Part shown: piece after piece, positions 39,018-49,799 of the stretch
How positions within the stretch are numbered: the stretch's first letter is position 1
Layout: every line of letters starts with the position of its first letter
Assembly: GCA_946412245.1 (NCBI GenBank)
Contig: CAMKGM010000003.1
Span: forward strand, 1 to 64,000
Length of the DNA: 64,000 nt
DNA from: an uncultured Bacteroidales bacterium
Lineage (GTDB): Bacteria; Bacteroidota; Bacteroidia; Bacteroidales; Muribaculaceae
Reading direction: 5' to 3'
Program-made: the position numbers and the translations under genes
Notes under the pieces: model-generated
What the model was told of the DNA's origin: nothing
Database searches by the model: none
The model's input: only the letters and a program-made list of their open reading frames with translations

Positions 39018-39464
39018 ATGCCTGAAATTAACTACATAGTTCAAAACACAACCATGCCACCACTGAATCAGGAAGTGGTAGGCGAGTGGATTGTTGAGGT
39101 GGCGAAATTGCATGACAAGCATGTGGGTGCGCTCACCTATGTGTTTTGCGACGACGAATACATTCTTGAAACCAATAGACAGTTTCTGCAGCACGACTAT
39201 TATACCGATATCATTACATTTGACTACAGTAATAGCCGCCGCATCAGTGGCGATATGGTCATTTCGCTTGACACGGTGCGTTCAAACGCAAACCAGTTGC
39301 AGTGTGAATATTACACTGAACTCATGCGAGTCATCATTCACGGTGTGCTGCACCTGTGTGGCATCAATGACAAGGGGCCCGGTGAGCGTGAAATCATGGA
39401 ACAGCATGAGAATCAGGCCCTCGCAATCTTGCCCAATAATTTTTTAAACAACTATGAATCTTGA
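39018..39464 (+). CDS. ybeY: rRNA maturation RNase YbeY
   Basis: YTDIITFDYS; VIIHGVLHLCGINDKGPGEREIMEQHE. Confidence 0.95.
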   Translation: MPEINYIVQNTTMPPLNQEVVGEWIVEVAKLHDKHVGALTYVFCDDEYILETNRQFLQHDYYTDIITFDYSNSRRISGDMVISLDTVRSNANQLQCEYYTELMRVIIHGVLHLCGINDKGPGEREIMEQHENQALAILPNNFLNNYES

Positions 39465-41331
39465 TTACGACGTAATAGTAATAGGTGCCGGTCATGCCGG
39501 ATGCGAAGCCGCTTGTGCCGCCGCCAACTTGGGGTCGCGCACATTGCTCATCACTATGGACATGAACAAGATTGCCCAGATGAGTTGCAATCCGGCTGTT
39601 GGAGGTATCGCTAAAGGGCAGATTGTGCGTGAAATAGATGCAATGGGAGGGCAGATGGGTATCATCACTGACCGCGCATCTATTCAGTTTCGCATGCTCA
39701 ACCGCTCTAAAGGTCCTGCTATGTGGAGTCCGCGTGCTCAGGCCGATCGCATGAAGTTTATCACTTTGTGGCGTGATACGCTTGAGAACACACCTAATTT
39801 ATATATGTGGCAGGATATTGCTGTTGCACTCAACTTTGAGGGTGGGGCAGTGACAGGTGTGAAAACCGCTTTCGGTGTTCAATTTAGAGCAAAAGCAGTG
39901 ATTCTCACGGCAGGCACATTCCTGAATGGCCTGATGCACGTGGGACGCGTGCAGCAAGAGGGTGGGAGAGTGTCAGAACCCGCTTCGCACGGCATCACTG
40001 AGCAATTGCGCGAAATGGGATTCAGGACCGACCGAATGAAGACCGGAACACCTGTTCGCATTGATGAGCGCACCGTTGATTTTTCATTGGCTGAACGGCA
40101 AGATGGCGATAATGATTTTCATCATTTCTCATTTCTGCCGCAAGTGAAACGCACGCTCAAGCAGCGTCCTTGCTGGATTGTGTACACCAACGAAGACGTA
40201 CACCGTACATTGCAGGCAGGATTGTCTGATTCGCCACTCTATAACGGGCAGATTCAAAGCGTTGGCCCGCGTTATTGTCCCAGTATTGAGACAAAACTGG
40301 TCACTTTTCCGGATAAGGATTCGCATCAACTTTTCCTTGAGCCCGAGGGTGAGACCACACACGAGATGTATCTTAACGGTTTTTCCTCGTCAATGCCGTG
40401 GCAGGTGCAACTTGATGCCATATCACACATTCCCGCACTGGCCAATGCCCATGCGTTTCGTCCCGGATATGCCATCGAATATGACTTTTTTGACCCCACT
40501 CAGCTCAATCACACGCTTGAGTCAAAACTGGTCAAAAACCTGTTTCTTGCCGGTCAGGTTAATGGCACCACTGGCTATGAGGAGGCTGCCGGCCAGGGCT
40601 TGATTGCCGGAATTAATGCGCACTTGCACACACATGACGGTGGCGACTTTACCCTGGCCCGTAACGAGGCATATATTGGTGTACTTATCGATGACTTGGT
40701 GACAAAAGGCGTTGACGAACCTTATCGCATGTTTACTTCTCGTGCCGAGCACCGCATTTTGTTGCGGCAAGACGATGCTGACCGACGACTCACAGAGAAA
40801 GCCTATCATTTGGGGCTTGCAACTGAAGAACGTTATAGACTCATGCGGGAAAAATGGGAACAAGTGGAAAACCTGATAGAGTTCGCTCGCAACTTTACCG
40901 TGCGCACCGCACTCATCAATCCCGAACTTGAGAAACGCGGACTTGAGCCCTTGCGTCAAGGTTGCAAACTGTACGACCTGATTCTGCGTCCACAGTTCTC
41001 TATTATCCTCCTTGCTGAAATCATTGAAGACTTGAGTGCTCAAATTTCTACGATTGAAGAGGGTAGGAGAGACGAGATTGTGGAGGCGGCTGAAATTAAA
41101 ATCAAGTATCACGGCTACATTGAGCGCGAGGAAATCATTGCCGGCAAAATCGCTCGACTCGAAGAGGTGAAAATCAAGGGCCGTTTCGACTACTCCAAGA
41201 TACTTCAACTCTCGACCGAGGCACGCCAGAAATTGCAGCGCATTGATCCCGAAACCGTGGGTCAAGCAGCACGCATTCCCGGCATTTCTCCCAGCGACAT
41301 TAATATCTTGCTGCTACTATTAGGTCGATAA
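39454..41331 (+). CDS. mnmG: tRNA uridine-5-carboxymethylaminomethyl synthesis enzyme MnmG
   Basis: DYDVIVIGAGHAGCEAACAAANLGSRTLLIT; GLFLAGQVNGTTGYEEAAGQGLIAG-type motif; ARIPGISPSDINILLLLL. Confidence 0.97.
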   Translation: MNLDYDVIVIGAGHAGCEAACAAANLGSRTLLITMDMNKIAQMSCNPAVGGIAKGQIVREIDAMGGQMGIITDRASIQFRMLNRSKGPAMWSPRAQADRMKFITLWRDTLENTPNLYMWQDIAVALNFEGGAVTGVKTAFGVQFRAKAVILTAGTFLNGLMHVGRVQQEGGRVSEPASHGITEQLREMGFRTDRMKTGTPVRIDERTVDFSLAERQDGDNDFHHFSFLPQVKRTLKQRPCWIVYTNEDVHRTLQAGLSDSPLYNGQIQSVGPRYCPSIETKLVTFPDKDSHQLFLEPEGETTHEMYLNGFSSSMPWQVQLDAISHIPALANAHAFRPGYAIEYDFFDPTQLNHTLESKLVKNLFLAGQVNGTTGYEEAAGQGLIAGINAHLHTHDGGDFTLARNEAYIGVLIDDLVTKGVDEPYRMFTSRAEHRILLRQDDADRRLTEKAYHLGLATEERYRLMREKWEQVENLIEFARNFTVRTALINPELEKRGLEPLRQGCKLYDLILRPQFSIILLAEIIEDLSAQISTIEEGRRDEIVEAAEIKIKYHGYIEREEIIAGKIARLEEVKIKGRFDYSKILQLSTEARQKLQRIDPETVGQAARIPGISPSDINILLLLLGR

Positions 41332-41372
41332 TAATAAAAATGTTTCACGTGGAACAATTAAACGATAACTCA

Positions 41373-41912
41373 ATGAAAATGAAACCCGAACAACTGCAAC
41401 AAATCAAACAACTGGTGCGCAATGTGCCCGATTTTCCTGCCAAAGGAATCCAGTTCAAAGACCTCACAACGGTGTTTAAGGATGCCGACGCGCTACGCTT
41501 GGTGGGGCAAGCCCTTGCTGAACCTTATCGCGATAAGGACGTAACCAAAGTGGTGGGTATTGAGGCCCGCGGCTTCATTGGCGGATCCATTCTCGCCACT
41601 GAACTCGGTGCAGGTTTTGTGCCCCTGCGCAAGCCCGGCAAACTCCCTGCCATCACCATCAAGAAGAGCTACACGAAGGAGTATGGCGTTGACACCATCG
41701 AGATTCACAAAGATGCCATCACGCCCGATGATGTAGTGCTGATTCATGACGACTTGCTCGCTACCGGCGGGACGATGCTCGCTGCCTACGAACTGGTGCA
41801 GACCATGAACCCCAAGAAGGTCTATGTTAACTTCATTTGCGCCCTAAAAGAGCTGGGCGGACTTGAAAAATTCCCGCCGGAGGTTGAGGTTACAACCTTG
41901 TTTGACTTCTGA
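41373..41912 (+). CDS. apt: Adenine phosphoribosyltransferase
   Basis: VPDFPAKGIQFKDLTTVF; GIEARGFIGGSILA; VLIHDDLLATGGTMLA. Confidence 0.95.
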   Translation: MKMKPEQLQQIKQLVRNVPDFPAKGIQFKDLTTVFKDADALRLVGQALAEPYRDKDVTKVVGIEARGFIGGSILATELGAGFVPLRKPGKLPAITIKKSYTKEYGVDTIEIHKDAITPDDVVLIHDDLLATGGTMLAAYELVQTMNPKKVYVNFICALKELGGLEKFPPEVEVTTLFDF

Positions 41913-41961
41913 TGTTTATCCCAAAATAGCCCCCTATGGGCAGTTGTAAGCACTATCGCAC

Positions 41962-43788
41962 TTGAACGACGAACTGAAACTCAAAATTAGCCTGTTGCCC
42001 GAAAGTCCGGGTGTGTATCTCTATCTCAACAAAGAGGGGACGGTTATCTATGTGGGCAAGGCTAAGCGCCTGAAGCGCCGCGTCAGTTCATACTTCAACC
42101 GCGTGCATCCCGTGATGCGCACCAATATGCTCGTGCGTCACATTTACGATATGCGCTACATTGTGGTCAATAGCGAGGAGGAGGCCCTTGACTTGGAGAA
42201 TAGTCTCATCAAGGAATACAAGCCCAGATACAATGTACTGCTCAAGGACGACAAGTCTTATCCCTGGATTTGTGTCACTCGCGAGCTCTATCCAAGGGTA
42301 TTCCTCACGCGTGATACCCAGCCTAAGGGCGCGCGCATGTTCGGCCCCTATCCTAAGGTGGAGGTAGCCAAAGCTCTCATCGACACCTTGCGTCAAATCT
42401 ATCCACTGCGCACCTGTCGCCACAACCTAACTCCGGAAAATGTAGAGGCGCGCAAGCACCGTCTGTGCCTTCAGTACCATATCAAGCACTGCGAGGGTTG
42501 CTGTCAAGCCTATGTCACTCCGGAGCACTATGGAGAGCACATTGATCAAATTAAGCAAATTCTCAACGGTGACACAAAACTCGTGAGCGACTATCTCATG
42601 ACCGAGATGCAACGACTCGCCGGCGAGATGAAGTTTGAAGAGGCCAATGAACTGAAGCATAGATATTTGCTTATCGAGAATTATCGAGCTAAGTCGGTGA
42701 TTGTCAGCCCAACAATCCATAACCTTGATGTGTTTGCCTTGCTTCGCGACAACGATGAGGCCTATGTCAACTATATGCACCTGCGCCGCGGAGCCATCGT
42801 ACAGAGCATGACGCTTGAATACAAGTTTGTCGATGCTGATTCCGACGAGACCGATGCCGAACTCATGTCGTCGGCCATTCATAGCATTCACGAGCGTTTT
42901 GCCGGCACTTATGTTGCCGATCGCATTACCGAAACGCTGGTCAACGTGCTGCCTGATTTTATTCCTGCCGGATGCGGAAACATTGCCATCCCGCAGCGCG
43001 GTGACAAGCGCAAACTACTCGCCATTTCGCTCAAAAATGCCCAGCAATTTAAGACCGAAAAGGAAAAGCGCCTGGAGAAACTCAACCCCGAGCAACGAAC
43101 CATGCGAACGCTCACCACGTTGCAGCGCGATTTTCACTTGAAGGAGTTGCCACGGCACATTGAGTGCTTCGATAACTCAAACATCAGCGGCACCAGCCCG
43201 GTGGCTTCATGTGTGGTCTTTGTCAATGCCAAACCCTCAAAAAAGGACTATCGTCACTTCAATATCAAGACCGTTACAGGTCCTGACGACTACGCGTCGA
43301 TGAAGGAGGTGCTTTCTCGGCGTTATTCCCGCCTGCTGAGCGAAAATCAGCCCTTGCCCCAACTGGTGGTGCTTGACGGCGGAAAAGGCCAACTGAGCGC
43401 GGCTTTAGAGGTCTTTGACCAATTGGGTATTCGTGGCCAAGTCGCCGTCATTGGCATTGCCAAGCGGCTTAACGAAATCTATTTTCCGGGCGACTCAGTG
43501 CCACTCTTCATTGATAAAAACAGCGAGTCGCTCAAGGTGGTGCAGCATTTGCGCGACGAGGCGCACCGTTTTGGCATCAAGCACCACCGTAGCGTGCGTA
43601 GCAAGAGCCAAACTCACTCGTTACTCGACGATATTGCAGGCATCGGTCCCTCAACGCGCCAATTGTTACTCAAGCATTTCAAGAGCATCAAGCGACTGCG
43701 CGAGGCTCCCGATCTGGAGATTATCGGACTGATAGGGAAGAGTAGGGGACTCAAAGTCATTAATGCATTAAAAAACAATCTGTCATGA
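41962..43788 (+). CDS. uvrC: Excinuclease ABC subunit C (TTG start)
   Basis: LPESPGVYLYLNKEGTVIYVGKAKRLKRRVSSYF; ECFDNSNISGTSPVASCVVF; GIGPSTRQLLLKHFKSIKRLREA. Confidence 0.97.
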   Translation: MNDELKLKISLLPESPGVYLYLNKEGTVIYVGKAKRLKRRVSSYFNRVHPVMRTNMLVRHIYDMRYIVVNSEEEALDLENSLIKEYKPRYNVLLKDDKSYPWICVTRELYPRVFLTRDTQPKGARMFGPYPKVEVAKALIDTLRQIYPLRTCRHNLTPENVEARKHRLCLQYHIKHCEGCCQAYVTPEHYGEHIDQIKQILNGDTKLVSDYLMTEMQRLAGEMKFEEANELKHRYLLIENYRAKSVIVSPTIHNLDVFALLRDNDEAYVNYMHLRRGAIVQSMTLEYKFVDADSDETDAELMSSAIHSIHERFAGTYVADRITETLVNVLPDFIPAGCGNIAIPQRGDKRKLLAISLKNAQQFKTEKEKRLEKLNPEQRTMRTLTTLQRDFHLKELPRHIECFDNSNISGTSPVASCVVFVNAKPSKKDYRHFNIKTVTGPDDYASMKEVLSRRYSRLLSENQPLPQLVVLDGGKGQLSAALEVFDQLGIRGQVAVIGIAKRLNEIYFPGDSVPLFIDKNSESLKVVQHLRDEAHRFGIKHHRSVRSKSQTHSLLDDIAGIGPSTRQLLLKHFKSIKRLREAPDLEIIGLIGKSRGLKVINALKNNLS

Positions 43789-44237
43789 GAATCGTTATAC
43801 AGCGTGTCAAGCGCGCTTCAGTGACCATTAACGGTCAGTTGCACAGTGAGATAGGCGAGGGTCTACTTGTCCTCGTAGGCATTACCCATGCCGACACTCC
43901 CGATGATGTGAAGTGGCTCGCACAAAAAACCGTGAATCTGCGCATCTTTGACGACGAGAATGGAGTGATGAATCGCAGCATCATTGATGCGGGTGGCAAT
44001 GTGCTCGCTGTGAGCCAGTTTACGCTCCACGCCAGCACCAAGAAGGGCAATCGGCCCAGTTACATTCATGCCGCCGGTCACGACCTGGCAGTGCCACTCT
44101 ATGAGGCTTATTGTGCCGAAGTTGGCAAGCTCCTGGGGCGTGAAGTGAAGACGGGCGTGTTTGGTGCCGAGATGCAGGTGGCACTTGTCAACGATGGCCC
44201 TGTGACCATCATTATCGACTCCCACCACAAAGAATAA
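43785..44237 (+). CDS. dtd: D-aminoacyl-tRNA deacylase
   Basis: MRIVIQRVKRASVTINGQ; SQFTLHASTKKGNRPSY; NDGPVTIIID. Confidence 0.95.
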   Translation: MRIVIQRVKRASVTINGQLHSEIGEGLLVLVGITHADTPDDVKWLAQKTVNLRIFDDENGVMNRSIIDAGGNVLAVSQFTLHASTKKGNRPSYIHAAGHDLAVPLYEAYCAEVGKLLGREVKTGVFGAEMQVALVNDGPVTIIIDSHHKE

Positions 44238-44351
44238 GTCTTCAACAGATCATTATTACGGTCATTTTGCACCCTAAAATTGTTTCCTCATAGCCCGCTA
44301 TGCGTTCAACACTATCTTTTGAGGTGCGAGGAAGCAGTGGGGAGAACGAAA

Positions 44352-44389
44352 GAGCCGTTAGTTGCAGCAATGCTGATAACTAACGGCTC
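44352..44389. terminator. Strong stem-loop between dtd and tRNA (likely bidirectional)
   Basis: gagccgttagtt-gcagcaatgctgat-aactaacggctc, 12-bp perfect stem. Confidence 0.7.
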
Positions 44390-44395
44390 ATCTTG

Positions 44396-44469
44396 TGGTC
44401 CCACTTGGGCTTGAACCAAGGACTCCCTGATTATGAGTCAGGTGCTCTAACCAACTGAGCTATGGGACC
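44396..44469 (-). tRNA. tRNA with CAT anticodon (Met or lysidine-Ile2)
   Basis: Minus strand GGTCCCATAGCTCAGTTGGTTAGAGCACCTGACTCATAATCAGGGAGTCCTTGGTTCAAGCCCAAGTGGGACCA folds as a cloverleaf. Confidence 0.93.
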
Positions 44470-44632
44470 GCTCTGAGAGGCTCAAGGAATAGGCGTCTCA
44501 AAAGCGACTGCAAAAATACGGCAAAAGTTTGAAACCGCCAAGACCTTTGACGCTTTTTTGCTGTAACATGAAATTTTTCGTTAAAATTCAGAGTGGTTTT
44601 TACCTCTTTTTTACGTTTTGAGGGCCGAGGAC

Positions 44633-45397
44633 TTAATAGGTGCCGTAGAGCAAATCGACCACGCGGTCGTAGGCCTTTTGGCTATTGAACCCTTGCCGTT
44701 CAAGTATGAGGATGTTGTCCATAACCTCGTCGAGATAACCAATTGAGCGGTAGGGCTTGTTGGTGCGCTTGTCGTAGATTTTCCAGTATTTGGTTCCCTT
44801 CAAATCTTTATGGAATTTCTTAACGAGTTCAGAATCACTGGTCTGCACAGCCCAGCCCTCTTTCACAAAGTCTTTGCGTTTTTTCTCCAGGAACTCGCGC
44901 AAGTTTTGAGTATATTTGCCGTAGTCCTCCACCAATTCCTTGTATTTGATGATTTCCTTGGTTTCCATCTTGTCGAAGTGCGTTAGGGCTTCCACGCAGG
45001 CATCCTTGTTGTAGGGTTCGAGTAGCACATCCTTGATGTTCTGGTCAAACACCAGTTGGTCGCGTCGTTCGTAGGTCATTTCGCGGGCCTTGATGTAGTA
45101 CTTAATATCCTTCTCATGGCCTTTTTTGAGTTTCTCAAGTGCCGAGATTTCTTTTTTGGCCTCTTTCACCAGTTGGTTCAGGCTATCGACGCGGGCTTCA
45201 ATCACCTTGATGTTCTCCTTAATCATGGCAATGGAGTCTTGTTTGTCTTTCATGATAGCCTCTTGGGCGGCAATCTCGTCGTCGAGGTCGGTCACATTAT
45301 TAGTCTCCTTGACCATGGGGGTTACATCGATAGAATGCGCGGCCGGAGCGGTAAAGGCCAGTGACAGCAGTGCAATAGTGATTTTAAATATTTTCAT
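44633..45397 (-). CDS. Secreted coiled-coil protein of unknown function
   Basis: Signal peptide MKIFKITIALLSLAFTAPAAHS; long coiled coil IEARVDSLNQLVKEAKKEISALEKLKKGHEKD. Confidence 0.7.
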   Translation of the reverse strand: MKIFKITIALLSLAFTAPAAHSIDVTPMVKETNNVTDLDDEIAAQEAIMKDKQDSIAMIKENIKVIEARVDSLNQLVKEAKKEISALEKLKKGHEKDIKYYIKAREMTYERRDQLVFDQNIKDVLLEPYNKDACVEALTHFDKMETKEIIKYKELVEDYGKYTQNLREFLEKKRKDFVKEGWAVQTSDSELVKKFHKDLKGTKYWKIYDKRTNKPYRSIGYLDEVMDNILILERQGFNSQKAYDRVVDLLYGTY

Positions 45398-45676
45398 AAT
45401 CGGTTAGGTGTTTCGTTATTAATCATGCACAAATATACAAGAAATTTTTGAAAACCAAGCAGAATGGGGCAAATATCTGCATAATATGCTTTTTGTCTTT
45501 ACTTTTTCTTAATATTTCTTGCTTGTCATCATCACAATGTGCTATATTTGCCAAATATAAAGTACTACTTTAGATTTGCCCAATGTGGCTGCAAGGTATT
45601 GGCTTTTAGTTTGTTACTGTTGGCGATTTTTGGGAGAGATGAGTCATTTCGAGGATGATTCTATCCTTTTTTATAC

Positions 45677-46531
45677 TTATATCATCAGTTCACCTTGTGC
45701 CACAATAGAGCAAGGGCCGCCCACCTGAATGCCGCCGTCAGGCGTCAGACGCGTTTCTATGACAGAAGGATGCCCCATCGCCTCGCCTTGCATGAAGCGG
45801 CACTCCCCCGGGCAACTAACCAGTCCTTGCCTGAACAAGTAGTGGGTGAGGGCTCCACTTGCTGTGCCGGTGGCCGACTCCTCGGGCACTCCATAGAGAG
45901 GGCCAAAATTGCGCGCATGAGCTGTGAAGCCGTCATCGCTCAGCGCAAAGGCGTGCACGCCCGTCACACCCAGTTCGCTGCTAAAGTGGGCCAATGCGTC
46001 CATGTCGGGCCGCAGCACATGGAGCGCATCGAGGCTTGCCACGGGCATGATGATGTCGGGAAGACCCGTGCTGATGATTTCGATGGGCAGGGTAGGGCAC
46101 TGCATCGTTTCATCTGCACCCATTACACGGTGCAGGCGTTCGGCATCGACAGCGGTAGGCAGTAGGGTTGCGGGCGCCATTTGCATCATCACCTGCTTGC
46201 CAGCCGTCACTTGCAGGTCGCCTGCAAGTGTGTGGTTCAGGCATTGCTCTCCCTCGCTGACCAATCCCTGACTGAGCAGCACGCCAAAGGTGGCAATGGT
46301 GGCATGCCCGCACAGGTCCACCTCGCCGGCGGGTGTGAAATAGCGTGTTGTGAACTCGCCGGTATTTTGGCTCGGAATAACGAATGCCGTCTCGCTATAG
46401 CGAAGTTCGGCAGCGATGTGTTGCATCAGCTCATCGGCAGGAAATGGGGAACCCTGTTCGAGCACTGCAACTCCTGCGGTGTTGCCGCCGAACGGCCGGC
46501 TGCTGAATGCGTCTACGATAAAAAACTTCAT
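45677..46531 (-). CDS. PhzF family phenazine biosynthesis-like protein (isomerase)
   Basis: MKFFIVDAFSSRPFGGNTAGV; RYFTPAGEVDLCGHATIAT; ESATGTASGALTHYL. Confidence 0.93.
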   Translation of the reverse strand: MKFFIVDAFSSRPFGGNTAGVAVLEQGSPFPADELMQHIAAELRYSETAFVIPSQNTGEFTTRYFTPAGEVDLCGHATIATFGVLLSQGLVSEGEQCLNHTLAGDLQVTAGKQVMMQMAPATLLPTAVDAERLHRVMGADETMQCPTLPIEIISTGLPDIIMPVASLDALHVLRPDMDALAHFSSELGVTGVHAFALSDDGFTAHARNFGPLYGVPEESATGTASGALTHYLFRQGLVSCPGECRFMQGEAMGHPSVIETRLTPDGGIQVGGPCSIVAQGELMI

Positions 46532-46700
46532 GACTGTAAATAAATTATTGACAGACTACAAATATAGTAAACATTCTTGATAAAAGGGCATTCGCAGTTA
46601 CAATATATCGGACTTGACATGGTTATTATGTGACAAAAGAGGTGTTTTTCGCATTTTTTTTGTAAGTTTGCATTCTCACACCGCAAAAACTCTTTTCAAT

Positions 46701-47750
46701 ATGAAACCAACGACATTTGCGCTCCGAATCCTCTTGTCTGCACTCATTTGCTGCATGGTGTTTGCCTCGCAGGCGCAGACGTGCAATGATACTCCTGTGC
46801 GCATAGGCATCGCTTGGGTGCCCAATACCAAGGCCTACGACCGCGTGGTCCGCTCCATCGAGGCGGCGGGTGGTGAGGCCGTCATTCTGCCCCAGATGCG
46901 CGCTGCGGCGCTCAAATACGACGGCAGTCGCCTGTTGCCACAGTATGTCGACGAGAATGGAGTCCTGCTCCAGCAGTATGCCGACATGGTGAAAATCGAT
47001 ACCTATGCTGGCACTGGCGCTGATACACTGATGAAAGACATTGACGCTGTCGTTTTCCTCGGCGGAGGCGACATCAGTCCCACGCTCTTTGCCAAGCCTC
47101 AACCCTGGCATGGAATAGAAGAAGACAACAACTGCAATGCCGAGCGCGACATTTCAGAGTATCTCACCATGTCTTACTGCCTCGACCACAACATCCCTCT
47201 GCTGGGGTTGTGCCGGGGTATGCAGATGCTTGCTGTGGTCTCGGGAGCGCCGCTCATTCAGGACCTCGGCCAGTATTTTGCCGCGCAGGGCAAGGATTAC
47301 CACTACTTGCATCGTATGCAGCGTGATGAGCATGGCGAGCGGCACTATACTCCTCATGATGTGACGATGACCGATACCACGTCTATTCTCTGTCGTGTTG
47401 TGGGGCTTTCAAGATTTTCACTCTGTAAAGCTCCATTTGACCCCATCATTCGCAAAGTGCCCTCGTGGCACCATCAGGCATGTGGCGATGTGGCGGGCAC
47501 ACCGCTTAAAGTGACGGGCATCACCCTCACCGACGGCATTCCGGTGATTGAAGCCATTGAGCGCACCGACAAACCCTTTGCCCTGGGTGTACAGTTCCAC
47601 CCCGAGGAGGCCGTGCGCATGAACCTCGACGGCGAGGCCGCTGCAAGCTTCATGCCGCTTGACGAGGGCCTCGCCTACTTCCGCACCCTCATCACTCAAG
47701 CCCGAAAAAATAATGATTCAAAAAAAGGAAATAACACTATTATACCTTAA
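46701..47750 (+). CDS. Secreted gamma-glutamyl-gamma-aminobutyrate hydrolase-like (peptidase C26) class I amidotransferase
   Basis: IPLLGLCRGMQMLAVVSG nucleophile Cys; GVQFHPEEAVRM. Start moved to MKPTTFALRILLSALICCMVFASQA. Confidence 0.88.
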   Translation: MKPTTFALRILLSALICCMVFASQAQTCNDTPVRIGIAWVPNTKAYDRVVRSIEAAGGEAVILPQMRAAALKYDGSRLLPQYVDENGVLLQQYADMVKIDTYAGTGADTLMKDIDAVVFLGGGDISPTLFAKPQPWHGIEEDNNCNAERDISEYLTMSYCLDHNIPLLGLCRGMQMLAVVSGAPLIQDLGQYFAAQGKDYHYLHRMQRDEHGERHYTPHDVTMTDTTSILCRVVGLSRFSLCKAPFDPIIRKVPSWHHQACGDVAGTPLKVTGITLTDGIPVIEAIERTDKPFALGVQFHPEEAVRMNLDGEAAASFMPLDEGLAYFRTLITQARKNNDSKKGNNTIIP

Positions 47751-47768
47751 TAATGAAAACATTCCATT

Positions 47769-49244
47769 ATGGACGAACATAAACTTCCACATCCGCTTAT
47801 ATCCTTCATTCCTGTACTTGTGCTTATCGCACTGCTTGTTGTCATTATTATGCTCTTTGGCAGTGATGCGCTCACCGGCGGGAGTCAGATTGCCTTGCTT
47901 ATGGGTACGGCCGTGTGCATCCTCATTGCCATGACGGCCTATCGCGTTACTTGGAAAACATTTGAACGGCAAATGGAGAAGACCATGGGCGGCATCTTCA
48001 TCACGTTGCTCATCTTGTTCACGGTGGGTATGCTGGCGGGATCGTGGATGATTAGCGGTGTGGTACCCACGCTCATCTACTACGGTGTGCAGTTGCTCTC
48101 ACCGCGGTTCTTCCTGGTGAGTGCTTGTGTGATTTGCTCAATAGTTTCGCTACTGTCGGGCAGTTCTTGGACCACCATCGCCACGCTGGGTGTCGCTCTG
48201 CTGGGTGTGGGCCATGCGCTGGGCATTGACGATGCTTGGACGGCGGGAGCCATCATCTCAGGTGCCTACTTTGGCGATAAGATGTCGCCATTGAGCGACA
48301 CCACCATTCTTGCCTCGTCGACCATGGGAGTCGACATTTTTGAGCACATTCGCTACATGATGCACACCACTGTGCCGGCATTGACCATTACGCTCATCAT
48401 CTTCACCGTAGCCGGACTGGGGCATGGTAGCGGAGCCGAACTGCACATTGATCAGTACACCCACGGATTGGAAAAAACCTTCAACATCTCACTATGGACA
48501 CTGCTGGTGCCACTGGTCACGGGCATCCTCATCGCTCGTCGTGTGCCATCGGTGATGGTGCTCTTTGTCTCGTCGGTACTCGCCGGAATTGTAGCGCTGA
48601 TTCTTCAGCCTCACATCCTGTGCCGAATAGCCGACGATGCCACGCTCACCACAGCCGCAGCGCTCACTAAGGGGCTGGCTATCACTTACTACGGAGCAAC
48701 GGCCGTTGACACGGGATTTGCTTCGCTCAACGACCTGGTTTCAACCGGTGGCATGGCGGGCATGCTCAACACCGTTTGGCTCATCATCTGCGCTATGTGC
48801 TTTGGTGCTGCCATGATGGCCAGTGGAATGATTCACAGCATTACTCGAGTGATTGTGCGATGGGTGCGCACTCGCTTCTCTATGGTATCGTCGACGGTGG
48901 CTACCGGCCTGTTTATGAACATCGCTACCGGCGACCAGTTCATCAGCATCGTCCTCACCGGCAATATGTTTCGCGAGGTCTATGACAAGCAAGGCTATGA
49001 ACAGCGGTTGCTGAGCCGCACTACCGAAGACTCGGTCACCGTCACGTCGGTGCTTGTGCCGTGGAACACCTGCGGAATGACGCAAGCCACGGTCTTGGGC
49101 GTACCCACGCTCACCTATCTGCCTTACTGCTTCTTCAATCTTCTGTGTCCTGTGATGTCGCTCATCGTCGCCGCCATCGGCTGGCGCATCAAGCACAAGG
49201 ACACCACTGACACCACCGCTGAATCGTCCCAAGACGAAGCGTAA
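47769..49244 (+). CDS. Na+/H+ antiporter NhaC family protein
   Basis: SGSSWTTIATLGVALLGVG; GAYFGDKMSPLSDTTILASSTMGVDIFEHIRYM. Confidence 0.92.
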   Translation: MDEHKLPHPLISFIPVLVLIALLVVIIMLFGSDALTGGSQIALLMGTAVCILIAMTAYRVTWKTFERQMEKTMGGIFITLLILFTVGMLAGSWMISGVVPTLIYYGVQLLSPRFFLVSACVICSIVSLLSGSSWTTIATLGVALLGVGHALGIDDAWTAGAIISGAYFGDKMSPLSDTTILASSTMGVDIFEHIRYMMHTTVPALTITLIIFTVAGLGHGSGAELHIDQYTHGLEKTFNISLWTLLVPLVTGILIARRVPSVMVLFVSSVLAGIVALILQPHILCRIADDATLTTAAALTKGLAITYYGATAVDTGFASLNDLVSTGGMAGMLNTVWLIICAMCFGAAMMASGMIHSITRVIVRWVRTRFSMVSSTVATGLFMNIATGDQFISIVLTGNMFREVYDKQGYEQRLLSRTTEDSVTVTSVLVPWNTCGMTQATVLGVPTLTYLPYCFFNLLCPVMSLIVAAIGWRIKHKDTTDTTAESSQDEA

Positions 49245-49411
49245 AGATTTTCATGAATCCAAAATCAGACATCAATATATTTTGTGATGTACTTGTAAAG
49301 CTTGGTGCATTGTTTTGAAATGTCGCATTTTTTCAGTAAGTTTGCATTTTATATGGCTGTTCAATGGCTTTTAGCATGAACACCGGTGACTTATTATTCA
49401 GTATATTGACG

Positions 49412-49792
49412 ATGACGATACAGGAGGCACAGCAAAAAGTGGACGAGTGGATTCGCACCTACGGTGTGCGCTACTTCAACGAGTTGACCAATATGGCCAT
49501 CCTCACCGAGGAGGTGGGAGAGGTGGCGCGCATCATTGCACGCCGCTACGGAGAACAATCGGCCAAGCCGAGCGATGCCGATAAAGACCTGGGCGACGAA
49601 CTCGCCGACGTGTTGTGGGTGGTGATGTGTCTCGCCAACCAAACCGGTGTGGACCTGGAGCAGGCACTGGAGCGGAACTTCGCCAAGAAGACCGCACGCG
49701 ACCACGACCGTCACCGACTGAACCCCAAACTCACCTGTGAGCCCGACAAGACGCAGGTAAAAATGAAAAACAAATTACTAACTAAAAAATAA
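49412..49792 (+). CDS. MazG-like nucleotide pyrophosphohydrolase
   Basis: LTEEVGEVARIIARRYGEQ; LGDELADVLWVVMCLANQTGVDL. Confidence 0.9.
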   Translation: MTIQEAQQKVDEWIRTYGVRYFNELTNMAILTEEVGEVARIIARRYGEQSAKPSDADKDLGDELADVLWVVMCLANQTGVDLEQALERNFAKKTARDHDRHRLNPKLTCEPDKTQVKMKNKLLTKK

Positions 49793-49799
49793 ATTCACT

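Noticed and set aside
44237-44351. Imperfect inverted sequences upstream of the tRNA as a possible integration scar
   Set aside because: No integrase, no clear att duplication of the tRNA end in the window.
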